64,000 nucleotides of DNA, from contig NZ_JBQCGW010000009.1 in the NCBI RefSeq assembly GCF_051955275.1, positions 1-64,000 on the forward strand. Reading direction: 5' to 3'. This document shows positions 16,948-26,555 of this stretch, piece by piece (the first letter of the stretch is position 1; every line of letters begins with the position of its first letter). Source of the stretch: Pseudobacter sp051955275 (GTDB lineage: Bacteria > Bacteroidota > Bacteroidia > Chitinophagales > Chitinophagaceae). The translations under genes were made by a program, and so were the position numbers. The notes beneath the pieces were generated by a model. The model ran no database searches. It saw only the letters and a program-made list of their open reading frames with translations, and was not told where the DNA came from.

Positions 16948-17232
16948 TTAATTGAATAATAAGGTAAAAAGCTGAAGGATCAGAAACAGGAAATTACAGA
17001 TTATCAGCCAGCGCGGATAAAACTGCCAGTTGCTTTTTTTTACAAAAAGGGAAATGATAACGATAATATTCACCACCATGTTCAGGATCACCGCAACACC
17101 GGTGCCCAGTACAATAATGGTTGACGCAATATGCCCGTGTGGTGATACGGGCAGGTATTGAATGAGCCAGGCCAGTAAGAAACAGATATTGCACAGGAAG
17201 GCCACCCTGCTTAAAAATAATAGTTTACGCAT
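16948..17232 (-). CDS. Small integral membrane protein
   Basis: 94 residues with three hydrophobic segments (LFLSRVAFLCNICFLLAWLI, a long STIIVLGTGVAVILNMVV helix, and LIICNFLFLILQLFTLLF). Short charged loops (FVKKSNWQFYPR) separate them. I recognise no family. It is the first gene of an apparent two-gene unit with yhhQ, which could hint at an accessory role, but the link is only positional. Confidence 0.65.
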   Translation of the reverse strand: MRKLLFLSRVAFLCNICFLLAWLIQYLPVSPHGHIASTIIVLGTGVAVILNMVVNIIVIISLFVKKSNWQFYPRWLIICNFLFLILQLFTLLFN

Positions 17233-17292
17233 AAACCAACTTGGTGTAAAATTGCATTATTTTATTCAACCCGTCAATTCAGCGTCAATCTC

Positions 17293-18405
17293 ATGATCAA
17301 AGTACTGAGCCTGGTATCTTATAAGTTCTTACCTCCAAAGATGGGCGGACAGAAAGGGATTGCCCTGTTTTATCAGTACTTTTCAAAGCATGTGCAACTC
17401 AGCTGTATCACCACCAGGAGCAATGATCCGGCATATTCAACGGGGTATGAACTGATCAACCGGCTTTCCAACAGCGCCCTGCGCTACGTGAATATATTTT
17501 ATTTTTTTACGCTCCGTAAACTCATCCGTCAGAAAAAGATCACCCACCTGCTGCTGGAACATCCATATTTCGGATGGCTGGGCATCCTGCTTAAGCAATT
17601 CGCAGGGGTGAAACTGGTGGTGCATTCACATAATATCGAAGGGCTCCGGTGGAAGTCCCTCGGAAAATGGTGGTGGCGCATCCTCTGGCAGTATGAAAAG
17701 ATGGTGCACCGCCGGGCCGACCATAGTTTTTTTATCCAGGAGGCAGACCGTCAATATGCCATCCGGGAATTCGGACTGCAACCCGGGCGGACTTCGGTAG
17801 CCATCTACGGCATCGGCATCAGCCAACCACCATCCCCAACCGAAAAACAAGAGGCCCGGCAGTACCTGCTCCAAACACATGCTATTGCACCAGACCAGCT
17901 TTTGCTCCTGTTCAATGGCGCTTTCAATTACTCTCCCAACCTGGAGGCCCTGAACCATATTATAAAAGATATCAACCCGCTGCTTCAGCAGGAGGCTTTG
18001 AATTATACCATCCTGATCTGCGGGAAGGATATTCCTGAAAGTATAGTTGCCAGCCGCCCTCCCCATATGATCTTTGCCGGATTTGTAGACGATATCGACC
18101 CCTATTTTCAGGGCTCTGATATTTTCCTCAACCCCGTGAACAGCGGCGGTGGTATCAAAACCAAGCTGGTGGAGGCACTTGGCAATAATATGAATGCCGT
18201 GTCTTCCATAAACGGCGGCGAAGGCATCGATCCCGCCATCTGTGGCGGCAAACTGGTGCTGACGGGCAATACGGACTGGCCGGCCTACGTAAAAGCCGTG
18301 CTTCAGTTGCAGAACCACAACAGTGCCATGCCGGTTTCTTTCTACCAGCAATTCTACTGGGGCACCATCACGGCGGATGCAGCGGCGGCCATGCAGGCGC
18401 TTTAA
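17293..18405 (+). CDS. Glycosyltransferase, GT4/GT-B type
   Basis: 370 residues. The N-terminal Rossmann half begins VLSLVSYKFLPPKMGGQKGIA, typical of GT4 enzymes that take a nucleotide-sugar donor. The C-terminal half has LLFNGAFNYSPNLEAL and the nucleotide-binding stretch DIFLNPVNSGGGIKTKLVEALG, matching the GT1_4 (PF13692) pattern in which the EX7E motif is relaxed. Acceptor and donor are unknown. It is the first gene of a rightward group with a YfhO protein, an SDR and another GT4. It probably acts at the inner face of the inner membrane. Confidence 0.8.
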   Translation: MIKVLSLVSYKFLPPKMGGQKGIALFYQYFSKHVQLSCITTRSNDPAYSTGYELINRLSNSALRYVNIFYFFTLRKLIRQKKITHLLLEHPYFGWLGILLKQFAGVKLVVHSHNIEGLRWKSLGKWWWRILWQYEKMVHRRADHSFFIQEADRQYAIREFGLQPGRTSVAIYGIGISQPPSPTEKQEARQYLLQTHAIAPDQLLLLFNGAFNYSPNLEALNHIIKDINPLLQQEALNYTILICGKDIPESIVASRPPHMIFAGFVDDIDPYFQGSDIFLNPVNSGGGIKTKLVEALGNNMNAVSSINGGEGIDPAICGGKLVLTGNTDWPAYVKAVLQLQNHNSAMPVSFYQQFYWGTITADAAAAMQAL

Positions 18406-18473
18406 TGGCTCTGGCTGATCAACTTACCAAATAATTGCCTTATTTTGTCGCATCTTTTAACCATCCTTTACTA

Positions 18474-21029
18474 ATGAACAAATCAATCTGGCAGCAGTTT
18501 AAGCCACATGTTATTGCGATCGGGATCTTTCTGATCATTTCCATTTTCTTCTGTTTACCGGCTTTCAAGGGCATGGTGCTGAATCAGAGTGATACCCTGG
18601 GCTGGAAAGGGATGATCGAACAGTCCAATGTATACAAGGAGAAATATGGTCACTGGCCGCTGTGGAGCAATTACTCCTATAGTGGTATCCCTGCTTACCA
18701 GATTGGTATCGAAGCCAAATACAATATCACCCTCGCCTGGCTGCACAATGTATTTACGCTGTGGCTGCCGGCACCTGCCAGCTTCTTCTTCCTGGCATGT
18801 GTGGGTTTCTATATCCTGGCGTTGGCCATGCGCCTGCGCAGCATGCCATCCATCTTCGGATCGCTGGCTTATGCCTTCGCTTCCTACAATGCCATCATTG
18901 CCGCTGTAGGGCATAATACCAAACTGATGTCCATGGGTTATGCACCAGCCCTGCTTGCGGGGCTGCTGTTGCTGAGCCAGCGGAAATATATACTGGGCTT
19001 CATCGTCACTCTTATATTCAGTACCCTGCTTACCTGGCAGAACCACCTGCAGATCTTATATTATACATTCATCATTGCCGCCTGTTTTGGTGTGGGCATG
19101 CTGATAAAGGCTTTCAAAGAGAAAGATTTCAAACCGGTGCTGTACACTGCAGGACTGGCCATCGTTTCACTGCTGCTGGGCATTTTCAGTTATGCCGTGA
19201 TCCTGCTTCCCACCAACTCCTATGCAAAGGAGTCCATGCGTGGTGGCAGATCTGAGCTCACCGTTAGCCCGGATGGTAAAAAGATAACAGAGAACAAAAC
19301 CAAAGGCGGTCTGGATAAAAGCTATGCCTTCCACTGGAGCTACGGCGTCAGCGAAACCATGACCCTCACCATGCCCGCTTTCAACGGTGGCAGCGATGGT
19401 CCGAGAGAACTACCTGAAGACGGCAAGGCCCTCCAGGCATTGCAGGAATCACAGCTGCCTCAGGAATTTGCCAACTATATCTATCCAGCGCTCAGTTCCT
19501 ACTGGGGCGCACAACCCGGCACTTCCGGGACCGTTTACCTGGGCGCTATCGTATGCCTGCTCTTTGTTACGGGTATCTTCGTGGTAAAATCATGGCACAA
19601 AGGATGGATCATTGCAGCTTCCATTATAGGCATCGTACTGGCATGGGGCAGCAATTTCTCCGCCGTGAACTATTTCCTCTTCGATCATCTTCCCTACTAT
19701 AATAAATTCAGAGCCCCCACAACAGCCCTGGTGATCCCGCAACTCACTTTTGCCCTGCTGGCAGCCATGACATTGCAGTCCCTCTTCTTTACAGAATGGG
19801 ACAAGGCCGTACTGATGAAAAGGCTGAAACTGGCCGGTATCGGAGTAGCAGTGGTGCTGGCCATCCTGGTTGGTACTTACTTCACCGGCAGCTTCAAAGC
19901 TTCCGGCGATACACAGCTCCGCGAAGGTATTTCCGGCGCTATCACCCAGATGGCCTCCCAGGGCGGACAACCCAATGAGCAGGTACTGCAACAGGCCAGG
20001 ACCATCTCATCGTCCATCATGAACGGGCTGAGTGCCGACCGTAAAACATTGTATGAGAGCGATCTGCTCCGCACGCTCCTTTTTTATGTGCTGGCAGCAG
20101 CGCTGATCTGGGTAGGCATTACCAAAAAACTCAAGGGAGAATATGTACTGGCAGCCTTCATTCTGCTTAACCTGGTGGACCTCTTACCGGTTGACCGCCG
20201 TTACCTGAAAGATGATAACTACGTTGATCAGGCAGACTTCCTGGCGCCGCTGGCGGCCAATGCCGCCGATCTTCAGATCAAGCAGGACACAGGTTATTAC
20301 AGGGTCTATGACCAGACTGCCGGTAATCCTTTTGCCGATTCAAGAGCCTCTTACCACCACAATTCCATCGGTGGTTACCTGCCGGCAAGGCTCAGTACTT
20401 ACGATGATCTCATCACCCACCAGTTGCACAAGCAAAACATGGCAGTGTTCAATATGCTCAACACCAAATATTTCATTGGTGTGAACAGGCAGACCAACCA
20501 ACCTATCGCACAGATGAATCCCGGAGCGCTTGGCGCCGTGTGGTTTGTGAAAGGCCTGCAATATGAGCCCAATGCAGATGCGGAAATGAAAGCGCTGGAT
20601 AATTTCAGTCCGGCAGATACTGCTATCCTGGATCAGCGCGAGAAATCCAAAGTGGCATTCGAACCGCAATACGATTCGCTGGCCACCATCCGGATGACAC
20701 GCAATATCAATGATGAAGTGAGCTATGAAAGCAATGCTGCATCCAACCAGTTTGCCGTATTCAGCGAAGTATACTACCCCAATGGCTGGAAAGCTTTCAT
20801 CGACGGCAAGGAAACACCGATCGCCAAAGTGAACTACACCCTGCGTGGCCTGCCCATTCCGGCAGGCAAGCATAATATCGAGTTCAAATTTGAACCGGAG
20901 TCTTACCACACCGGTAACCTGATCACCCTGATCACAGGTATCATTTCCATCCTGCTGGTGCTGGGTGGAGCCGTGATGCTCTGGCGCAACAGGAATAACC
21001 AGGATCCTTCAACCGCTGTAAGAGCGTAA
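18474..21029 (+). CDS. YfhO-like multispanning membrane protein
   Basis: 851 residues from ATG 18474 (MNKSIWQQFKPH); a TTG at 18435 is less likely. There are about 12-14 transmembrane helices. The first extracytoplasmic loop has NQSDTLGWKGMIEQS and an Asp typical of GT-C folds. A soluble extracytoplasmic region near residues 600-800 contains DRRYLKDDNY and YRVYDQTAGNPF, and a last helix ends the protein. In Firmicutes, YfhO-type proteins glycosylate lipoteichoic acid with lipid-linked sugars. A similar transfer onto a surface glycan is inferred here from the neighbouring GT genes. Confidence 0.75.
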   Translation: MNKSIWQQFKPHVIAIGIFLIISIFFCLPAFKGMVLNQSDTLGWKGMIEQSNVYKEKYGHWPLWSNYSYSGIPAYQIGIEAKYNITLAWLHNVFTLWLPAPASFFFLACVGFYILALAMRLRSMPSIFGSLAYAFASYNAIIAAVGHNTKLMSMGYAPALLAGLLLLSQRKYILGFIVTLIFSTLLTWQNHLQILYYTFIIAACFGVGMLIKAFKEKDFKPVLYTAGLAIVSLLLGIFSYAVILLPTNSYAKESMRGGRSELTVSPDGKKITENKTKGGLDKSYAFHWSYGVSETMTLTMPAFNGGSDGPRELPEDGKALQALQESQLPQEFANYIYPALSSYWGAQPGTSGTVYLGAIVCLLFVTGIFVVKSWHKGWIIAASIIGIVLAWGSNFSAVNYFLFDHLPYYNKFRAPTTALVIPQLTFALLAAMTLQSLFFTEWDKAVLMKRLKLAGIGVAVVLAILVGTYFTGSFKASGDTQLREGISGAITQMASQGGQPNEQVLQQARTISSSIMNGLSADRKTLYESDLLRTLLFYVLAAALIWVGITKKLKGEYVLAAFILLNLVDLLPVDRRYLKDDNYVDQADFLAPLAANAADLQIKQDTGYYRVYDQTAGNPFADSRASYHHNSIGGYLPARLSTYDDLITHQLHKQNMAVFNMLNTKYFIGVNRQTNQPIAQMNPGALGAVWFVKGLQYEPNADAEMKALDNFSPADTAILDQREKSKVAFEPQYDSLATIRMTRNINDEVSYESNAASNQFAVFSEVYYPNGWKAFIDGKETPIAKVNYTLRGLPIPAGKHNIEFKFEPESYHTGNLITLITGIISILLVLGGAVMLWRNRNNQDPSTAVRA

Positions 21030-21041
21030 ACTGCGGAACCC

Positions 21042-21731
21042 ATGGTTATCGGAAAAGGCTTAGTGGCGGGGAGCTTCAGCAGTTATGCGGACCAACAGGC
21101 ATTCCTGGTCTTCGCATCGGGTGTATCCAACTCCAAATCCAGCACTGATGCGGATTTCAGGAGAGAGGAAGACCTGCTGCGTCAATCAATAGAACAGAAC
21201 CCGGAGAAACACCTGGTGTATTTCAGTACTACCAGCGTGGAGGACCCTGATCTGCTGCAGGCACCCTATTCGCAGCACAAGTTGCAGATGGAGGAATTGA
21301 TCCGGACTAACGTACATACCTATACTATTTTCCGGCTCAGTAACCTGGCCGGAAAATCGGACAACCCGAATACGATCCTCAACTATTTCTACCAGCATAT
21401 TTCGCAGGGGATCCCTTTCCGGCTCTGGAAGCGGTCTGAGCGCAATATCATCGATACGGAAGACGTTTTCCGGATAGCCGATCATATGCTGCAGCATAAG
21501 CTGGCTGTGAACCGCACCATCAATATTGCCAATACGGAAAGTTATCCCGTGCAATATATTGTGAACAGTATCGAAGCATTCTGTGGTACCAAAGGCAAAT
21601 ACACCCTGGAAGACAGAGGCGGCCAGGTAACCATCGATACCCGTGATATAGCAGCGGTTTGCAAGACCCTGGACATCCATTTTGATCCAGACTACCTGCA
21701 GAAAATTCTAACCAAATATTACGGATCATGA
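21042..21731 (+). CDS. Compact SDR-family sugar epimerase/dehydratase-like protein
   Basis: 229 residues, shorter than the 300 or more of usual extended SDRs. The N-terminus has a nucleotide-binding loop (GKGLVAGSF), then runs at once into FLVFASGVSNS, which corresponds to the fourth strand of the Rossmann fold. The stretch for strands two and three is absent. The catalytic pair YSQHK (YxxxK) is kept, as is a sugar-binding end (NIANTESYPVQYIV). The donor may be unusual or the protein may be a non-enzymatic relative. It starts 12 bp after the YfhO gene, and its stop overlaps the next GT4 by 4 bp. Confidence 0.65.
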   Translation: MVIGKGLVAGSFSSYADQQAFLVFASGVSNSKSSTDADFRREEDLLRQSIEQNPEKHLVYFSTTSVEDPDLLQAPYSQHKLQMEELIRTNVHTYTIFRLSNLAGKSDNPNTILNYFYQHISQGIPFRLWKRSERNIIDTEDVFRIADHMLQHKLAVNRTINIANTESYPVQYIVNSIEAFCGTKGKYTLEDRGGQVTIDTRDIAAVCKTLDIHFDPDYLQKILTKYYGS

Positions 21732-22909
21732 GCCACCGGAGAGGAGTACTGAAGCGCAGACTGGAATACATCGGGATGTTTCCCTTTGTACTTGCCGGGA
21801 AGATCTACGGCAGGTTGTTTCCCCTGAAACAGCCCACCAGTACCTTCCTTTTCTACCCTTCTGCCGATATCGGTGGCGCCATCAAAGTGAATGCGGATAT
21901 CGCCGGATGCGTGAGGGATAAAAATCCGCTCATCATCTTTTCAAAGAAGCCTAAGAACAACGGGCACAAGGAACTCTTCAAAGACTTTCGTGTGCTGGAT
22001 CTGCATGGGAAGATCGACAACAAGCTTTTTCATTTTGTCAATTTCTTTTACCGGGGCGTTCTGGCTTCCTGGATCAACCGTGCTCCCAACGCCGTGATCT
22101 TCGGAGGAGAAGGCCTTTTCTTTTACAAGATGCTGGCGCATGTAAACCGCGATGTGCGTCGCATAGAGCTCTGCCACCTGGATACCTGGTTCCACTACTC
22201 CATCGGGTTTGCTGACCTGATCACACTTCGGGTATTCAGTACCGTTAAACTGATGCAGGACATGAAAGACCTGTATCAGAAAGAAGGGCTGGATGCCAGT
22301 TATGCAAAAAGACTTCGCTTTGCTGAGAACATGATCGATATCCCTCCTTATGAGGCTGTACATAATTCCCTTCTGGAAGTGGTTTTCATAGGCAGGGGCG
22401 CTCCGCAGAAACGGGTGCCGCTCACGGCAGCCATCGCGGAAAAGCTGCACCAGCTGGGTGCTCCCGTCCATTTCACTTTTGTGGGGGATGTGGAGAATGT
22501 GATCGATCCTTCAAAATATCCCTACTGCACTTTCTATGGAAATGTGCGGGACGAGGCACTGATGCAGAAGATCTATAAGAACTCGGATGTACTGATCCTG
22601 ACTTCCGCTTATGAAGGTCTTCCCCTGGTGATCATGCAGATGATGGCGCATGGGCGCATTGTAATGAGCACGGCGGTGAATGCCATCCCCGATTATGTAA
22701 AACATATGGAGAACGGTTTGCTGATCCGTGCCACCGATGAAGCAGCTATTGTAAATGAAGGCGTGGAACTACTGCAATGGCTGGTTGCCAACCCGGATGC
22801 AAAAGAGATCATGGGTAAGCGTAGCCGGGAAATTGCCATTGAAAAATTCGGGGGAGAGAAATTCTGCAGACTCTACAACGAGTTCCTTTACACAGATACA
22901 AACTATTGA
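21728..22909 (+). CDS. Glycosyltransferase, GT4 type
   Basis: 393 residues. The N-terminal half has FYPSADIGGAIKVNADIA, a donor-loop-like glycine pair. The C-terminal half has VVFIGRGAPQKRVPL, the GNVRDEALMQKIY turn, then DVLILTSAYEGLPLVIMQMMAHG, the EX7E-type nucleotide-sugar site. Translation is coupled to the SDR before it through ATGA. Its 3' end overlaps the convergent GT2 gene by 7 bp. Acceptor and sugar are unknown. Confidence 0.85.
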   Translation: MSHRRGVLKRRLEYIGMFPFVLAGKIYGRLFPLKQPTSTFLFYPSADIGGAIKVNADIAGCVRDKNPLIIFSKKPKNNGHKELFKDFRVLDLHGKIDNKLFHFVNFFYRGVLASWINRAPNAVIFGGEGLFFYKMLAHVNRDVRRIELCHLDTWFHYSIGFADLITLRVFSTVKLMQDMKDLYQKEGLDASYAKRLRFAENMIDIPPYEAVHNSLLEVVFIGRGAPQKRVPLTAAIAEKLHQLGAPVHFTFVGDVENVIDPSKYPYCTFYGNVRDEALMQKIYKNSDVLILTSAYEGLPLVIMQMMAHGRIVMSTAVNAIPDYVKHMENGLLIRATDEAAIVNEGVELLQWLVANPDAKEIMGKRSREIAIEKFGGEKFCRLYNEFLYTDTNY

Positions 22910-23904
22910 CGCGGATTACCCGTCTGCCTCCTGTACCATTGAAATACATTGCGGCTGATGGCATTGGAATCCAGCAGCAGCGCCAGTCTGATCCTGAAAA
23001 TGCTTACAGGCTCAAATGGTTGACCAGGTATCAAGGTGGCTGCATGAGCTTTGAACAGGGCGATCAATCCTTTCACTTTCAGCGTTCTTAATTTTACAGG
23101 CGTTTTCAGCAAGCGGTGACTTAAACTCTCACACCAGAACAAGAGAAAATCTTTTCCATACCTGCGGATGCTGGCATCCACTTCCGGCAGTTGTTGCTGC
23201 AATGCATGCATATCTTTCACATATTCGCCGAAGGCATTCAGAAAAGCCATCCCGTTGGTGGTGCGGGAAACACTATCATGCAGGCGGTAAGAGAAACAAT
23301 TGTTGAAGGCTGTAGCCTTATACCCTTTCGCCATCAGGCGGATCCACAGGGAGAAATCAGCAAAAATAAGATTGGGATAATGAGCTGGCATGCCGCCCAA
23401 AGCATCATAATCGGAAGACCGCATCATATAACCCGTTCCGGTACTGTCAATGGTGCGCTGCATCTGGCTGGCCAGGAATTCATGCACCCGCTGCTGTTCA
23501 TCCATCGGCAGGCAGGCCCTTACAAACTGCCCCCCGGCATCGATAAAATTGAAATGTGCCTGGTACAAAGTGGCATCGGGGAAACGTTCAATAAGATGGT
23601 TCATCACGGCCAGGTAATCCGGCCCCAGCAGGTCATCATGACCGATCATGGTCATGAATTCATTACGCGACACATCTTTGATCCTTGCCCAGTTCTGTTC
23701 AATGGTCAGCGACTTCGTTGCCTTATGAATGATGATCTTTTCGTTCTTCAGGGATTCAAGCCATTCCACGGTCCCGTCTGTACTGCAATTGTCCAGCACC
23801 ACGATATTGAAATCCGTGAAGGTCTGCGCCAGGATGCTGTTGATGCATTCTTTCGCATATTCTCCCCCGTTACGAACAGGCAATATGATGCTGAATTTTG
23901 CCAT
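22903..23904 (-). CDS. Family 2 glycosyltransferase
   Basis: 333 residues. The GT-A fold shows ILPVRNGGEYAKECINSILAQ at the N-terminus, VVLDNCSTDGT for UDP binding, and MTMIGHDDLL, a variant of the DXD metal site. The C-terminal part is helical. It is the last gene of the leftward operon that begins with rfbF, so it probably adds one of the sugars made by that operon or a neighbouring residue. Confidence 0.85.
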   Translation of the reverse strand: MAKFSIILPVRNGGEYAKECINSILAQTFTDFNIVVLDNCSTDGTVEWLESLKNEKIIIHKATKSLTIEQNWARIKDVSRNEFMTMIGHDDLLGPDYLAVMNHLIERFPDATLYQAHFNFIDAGGQFVRACLPMDEQQRVHEFLASQMQRTIDSTGTGYMMRSSDYDALGGMPAHYPNLIFADFSLWIRLMAKGYKATAFNNCFSYRLHDSVSRTTNGMAFLNAFGEYVKDMHALQQQLPEVDASIRRYGKDFLLFWCESLSHRLLKTPVKLRTLKVKGLIALFKAHAATLIPGQPFEPVSIFRIRLALLLDSNAISRNVFQWYRRQTGNPRQ

Positions 23905-24947
23905 CAGGCTTTGTACAACTTGTTTTTGATACCGATCAGGAATTCAAACAGACCAGGAAAATGAATGGCCAGGAGATACTTGATCTTCCATTTCCGCAGG
24001 TAAGGGATCCTGAATATTTTATTGACAACTTTATCGAAATCAGGTTTCTTCAGTTTCAGGTCCCTCGCGATCTTCTTGATGGATACTGCGTACTCCACCA
24101 CCCAGCGGGCTGTGAAGTTGGTCAAGGGCTGCTGTAAAGAAGACCAGTCGTGGTTCTTCGGAAGATGATCCATCACCCACTTCATGAAATTATCCGGCGT
24201 AACGTAGAATTTATCATAATCGGATTCAGTGAAGCCGTAATTAGCGCCATGCACCACCTGGCAACCCAGGGAAGTATTCAGCAGCAAAGCTCCCTGCCGG
24301 GCGCCGCTGAGCACTATGTATCCGAAATCCGTATTGTAAGGAGCCCCGAAATCAGGCATTCCTTCAATGGCCATAGCTATTTCTCTTTTTACCACACCAC
24401 ATGACCAGAGCAGGTGACAGCCGATCTCATTCCTGAAATATGCGTAAGGGAAATCCTTTCCTTCATACTTGCGGATGGTGCCGATCGGCAGGTTGGCCAG
24501 GCAGGAGTTGGTACCCACTTTCAGCCTGCTGCTGCGCGCCACTTCAGGGTTGTAACACATGATATCGCAGCCGCCCATGTACATACCATAACCCGGATGT
24601 TGCAGGCTGAGATCATACAGGGTTTGCAGCATATCCGGATATACGGGATCATCATCCGTGATCATCACCACGTATTCCGTTTCGGCTTTGGCCAGGCTCC
24701 TGTTGAAGCTCTTCACCATGCCGAGGTTCACTTCGTTCACATAATAAGAAACGCGCGGATCATTGAATGCATCCACAGTGGCCCTGGCGCTACCCGCAGG
24801 ATCATTGTCAGAGATCACCACCCTGAAATGCGGGAAGCTCTGTTTGGCAAGGGCCGTCAGCTGCTGATGCAGGAAGTCCGGCCTCTTGAAAGTGGTCATG
24901 CAAAAAGTGACCCAGGGATTGCTGAAAGAAGGTTCGCCTGCATTCAT
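23904..24947 (-). CDS. Family 2 glycosyltransferase
   Basis: 347 residues. WVTFCMTTFKRPDFLHQQLTAL is the nucleotide-binding start, VVISDNDPAGSA the second motif, and VMITDDDPVYPD the DXD-like metal site. The distal part contains a TDFGYIVLSGA segment that may be the acceptor-base region. Its stop and the next gene's start share a base, so the two GT2 genes are translationally coupled. Sugar specificity is not readable. Confidence 0.85.
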   Translation of the reverse strand: MNAGEPSFSNPWVTFCMTTFKRPDFLHQQLTALAKQSFPHFRVVISDNDPAGSARATVDAFNDPRVSYYVNEVNLGMVKSFNRSLAKAETEYVVMITDDDPVYPDMLQTLYDLSLQHPGYGMYMGGCDIMCYNPEVARSSRLKVGTNSCLANLPIGTIRKYEGKDFPYAYFRNEIGCHLLWSCGVVKREIAMAIEGMPDFGAPYNTDFGYIVLSGARQGALLLNTSLGCQVVHGANYGFTESDYDKFYVTPDNFMKWVMDHLPKNHDWSSLQQPLTNFTARWVVEYAVSIKKIARDLKLKKPDFDKVVNKIFRIPYLRKWKIKYLLAIHFPGLFEFLIGIKNKLYKA

Positions 24948-24962
24948 CTGTTGGAATGGTTT

Positions 24963-25700
24963 CTATTTGATTCTCTTCAGGTAACCTGAAGGGGCCACAC
25001 TGATCAGTAATTTATTATCGATGGCTGTATCGATCACAAAGCGGGGATCCTGCTTCACGTATTCGTACACGGCAGTGAGTGGGTTATTGCCAACACCCCA
25101 CGGGCGTGATTCCTTGAAATAGTTCTCAGGAAGTTTCTCTACTATAGTATCGAACACCACGCAGTATGAACCTGGCGTAACCAGCGGCGCATAGAGCTCC
25201 AGTTCGCGCAGCACATGTTCATGTGTATGATTGGAATCCAGCAGCACCATCACGGTCTGCTTGCCTTCAGCCGCCTGGCGCACCTGTGCAGCGATCTCGT
25301 CGCTCACGGCTGAGCCTTCAAGCATCCTGATTCGCTTCATCATCGGGTGTGCTTCTATCTCTTTCCTGTTATGTGCGCGTATATCGATATCGATGCCCAG
25401 TACTTCTCCTTTGCCGATCAGTTCCATCAGTGAAGCGTAGAAGATCAGTGATCCACCATGAGCGATGCCGGTCTCGATGATAAGGTCGGGCTTCAGCTCC
25501 CAGATCAGTTCCTGCATGGCGATCATATCCTGCGGGTACTGGATGATGGGCCTGCCCATCCAGCTGAAATTATAAGAGTACTGGCTCTTGTTGCTTGCGT
25601 CGTTGAAAGCTTTGGCGGCTGCCTGCAGCTCTTCATTATTGCCATTGGCATCAATCCTTTGCTTTCTTTCTTCAATAAAAGCCTTTACAGGATCACTCAT
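24963..25700 (-). CDS. CmcI-family (cephalosporin hydroxylase-like) methyltransferase
   Basis: 245 residues. The family is named after cephalosporin hydroxylase CmcI, but its members have a class I SAM-dependent methyltransferase fold. Visible motifs: PDLIIETGIAHGGSLIFYASL (SAM loop), GEVLGIDIDIRAHN (acidic strand two), VMVLLDSNHTHEHVLREL (metal-binding DSxHxxxH) and LVTPGSYCVVFDTIVE. In sugar operons such proteins are thought to O-methylate a hexose. It overlaps the upstream epimerase gene by 8 bp. Confidence 0.8.
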   Translation of the reverse strand: MSDPVKAFIEERKQRIDANGNNEELQAAAKAFNDASNKSQYSYNFSWMGRPIIQYPQDMIAMQELIWELKPDLIIETGIAHGGSLIFYASLMELIGKGEVLGIDIDIRAHNRKEIEAHPMMKRIRMLEGSAVSDEIAAQVRQAAEGKQTVMVLLDSNHTHEHVLRELELYAPLVTPGSYCVVFDTIVEKLPENYFKESRPWGVGNNPLTAVYEYVKQDPRFVIDTAIDNKLLISVAPSGYLKRIK

Positions 25701-26550
25701 GGTTCAGTATGGTTTTAAGTTTGGTATCGTCTCCCCAGAACCTCATTGGTTCGTAATCGGGGTATGGATAATAGCCCCGGTTGAGGACTATCGTCCTTTT
25801 GTTTTGATGTAAATAATCTTCCACCAGCTGGTTCACTGTTTGCGGTTGACCGCTGCAACAGTTGATCACACCGGTGACCTGCTGCTGAAGCGCAATGCGC
25901 ACAATGTATTCCGCCACTTTCTCCACCGGCAGGAAATCCCTTACCTGTTCTCCCCCACTCATATTGAACTCAGCATCGCCGTTGGCCAGGGCCTTTTCCA
26001 GTTGCGAAAGTAAGGATTTCGGATTTTGTCCTTTTCCATACATGTAGAAGAGCCTGGCCCATTTGAAACTGACACCTTTTTCAGCAGCCAGTTGCTCCAG
26101 GAAGATCCTCAGTTCATTCTTGGCGATGGCATATGGATTGGCAGGAAATACTTCCATTTCTTCTTTCAGCAGTCCTTCCTGCATGCCGTATTCAAAGCAG
26201 GTTCCGGTCACGGTCAGATCGTTAAGCCCCTTGTCTGTAAGGTTTGCCAGCAGCGCCTTGTGGCGGGGCAGGTTGATCTCCGTGTGGAAACCGGATTTAT
26301 AATTGGGCAATCCTTCCCAGGCAAGATGTATCATATGGGAGGGCCTGCCGAAATAATCATAATAATTCACAACCGGATCGAAGCTGTTGAAATCGAAAGG
26401 CAGATAATTCACCTGGTTGTACCAGGGCATGGCAGCAGCTTTCTCAGCACTGGCTGAGCTGGCTATCACCTGGTGACCCGATTGCAGTAACCGGGCAACC
26501 ACATAATTGCCGATAAAACCAGTTGCTCCTGTTACCAGTACTGCCGCCAT
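25693..26550 (-). CDS. NAD(P)-dependent sugar epimerase/reductase (extended SDR)
   Basis: 285 residues. GATGFIGNYV is the glycine-rich dinucleotide loop, MIHLAWEG the fourth-strand signature, TGTCFEYG the catalytic Ser/Thr region and YAIAK (YxxxK) the catalytic pair. RDFLPVEKVAEYI is the usual substrate-domain motif. Its place after the C-3 methyltransferase suggests that it reduces or epimerises C-4 of the CDP-linked keto-sugar. Which of the two it does cannot be told from sequence. Confidence 0.8.
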   Translation of the reverse strand: MAAVLVTGATGFIGNYVVARLLQSGHQVIASSASAEKAAAMPWYNQVNYLPFDFNSFDPVVNYYDYFGRPSHMIHLAWEGLPNYKSGFHTEINLPRHKALLANLTDKGLNDLTVTGTCFEYGMQEGLLKEEMEVFPANPYAIAKNELRIFLEQLAAEKGVSFKWARLFYMYGKGQNPKSLLSQLEKALANGDAEFNMSGGEQVRDFLPVEKVAEYIVRIALQQQVTGVINCCSGQPQTVNQLVEDYLHQNKRTIVLNRGYYPYPDYEPMRFWGDDTKLKTILNHE

Positions 26551-26555
26551 TGGAG

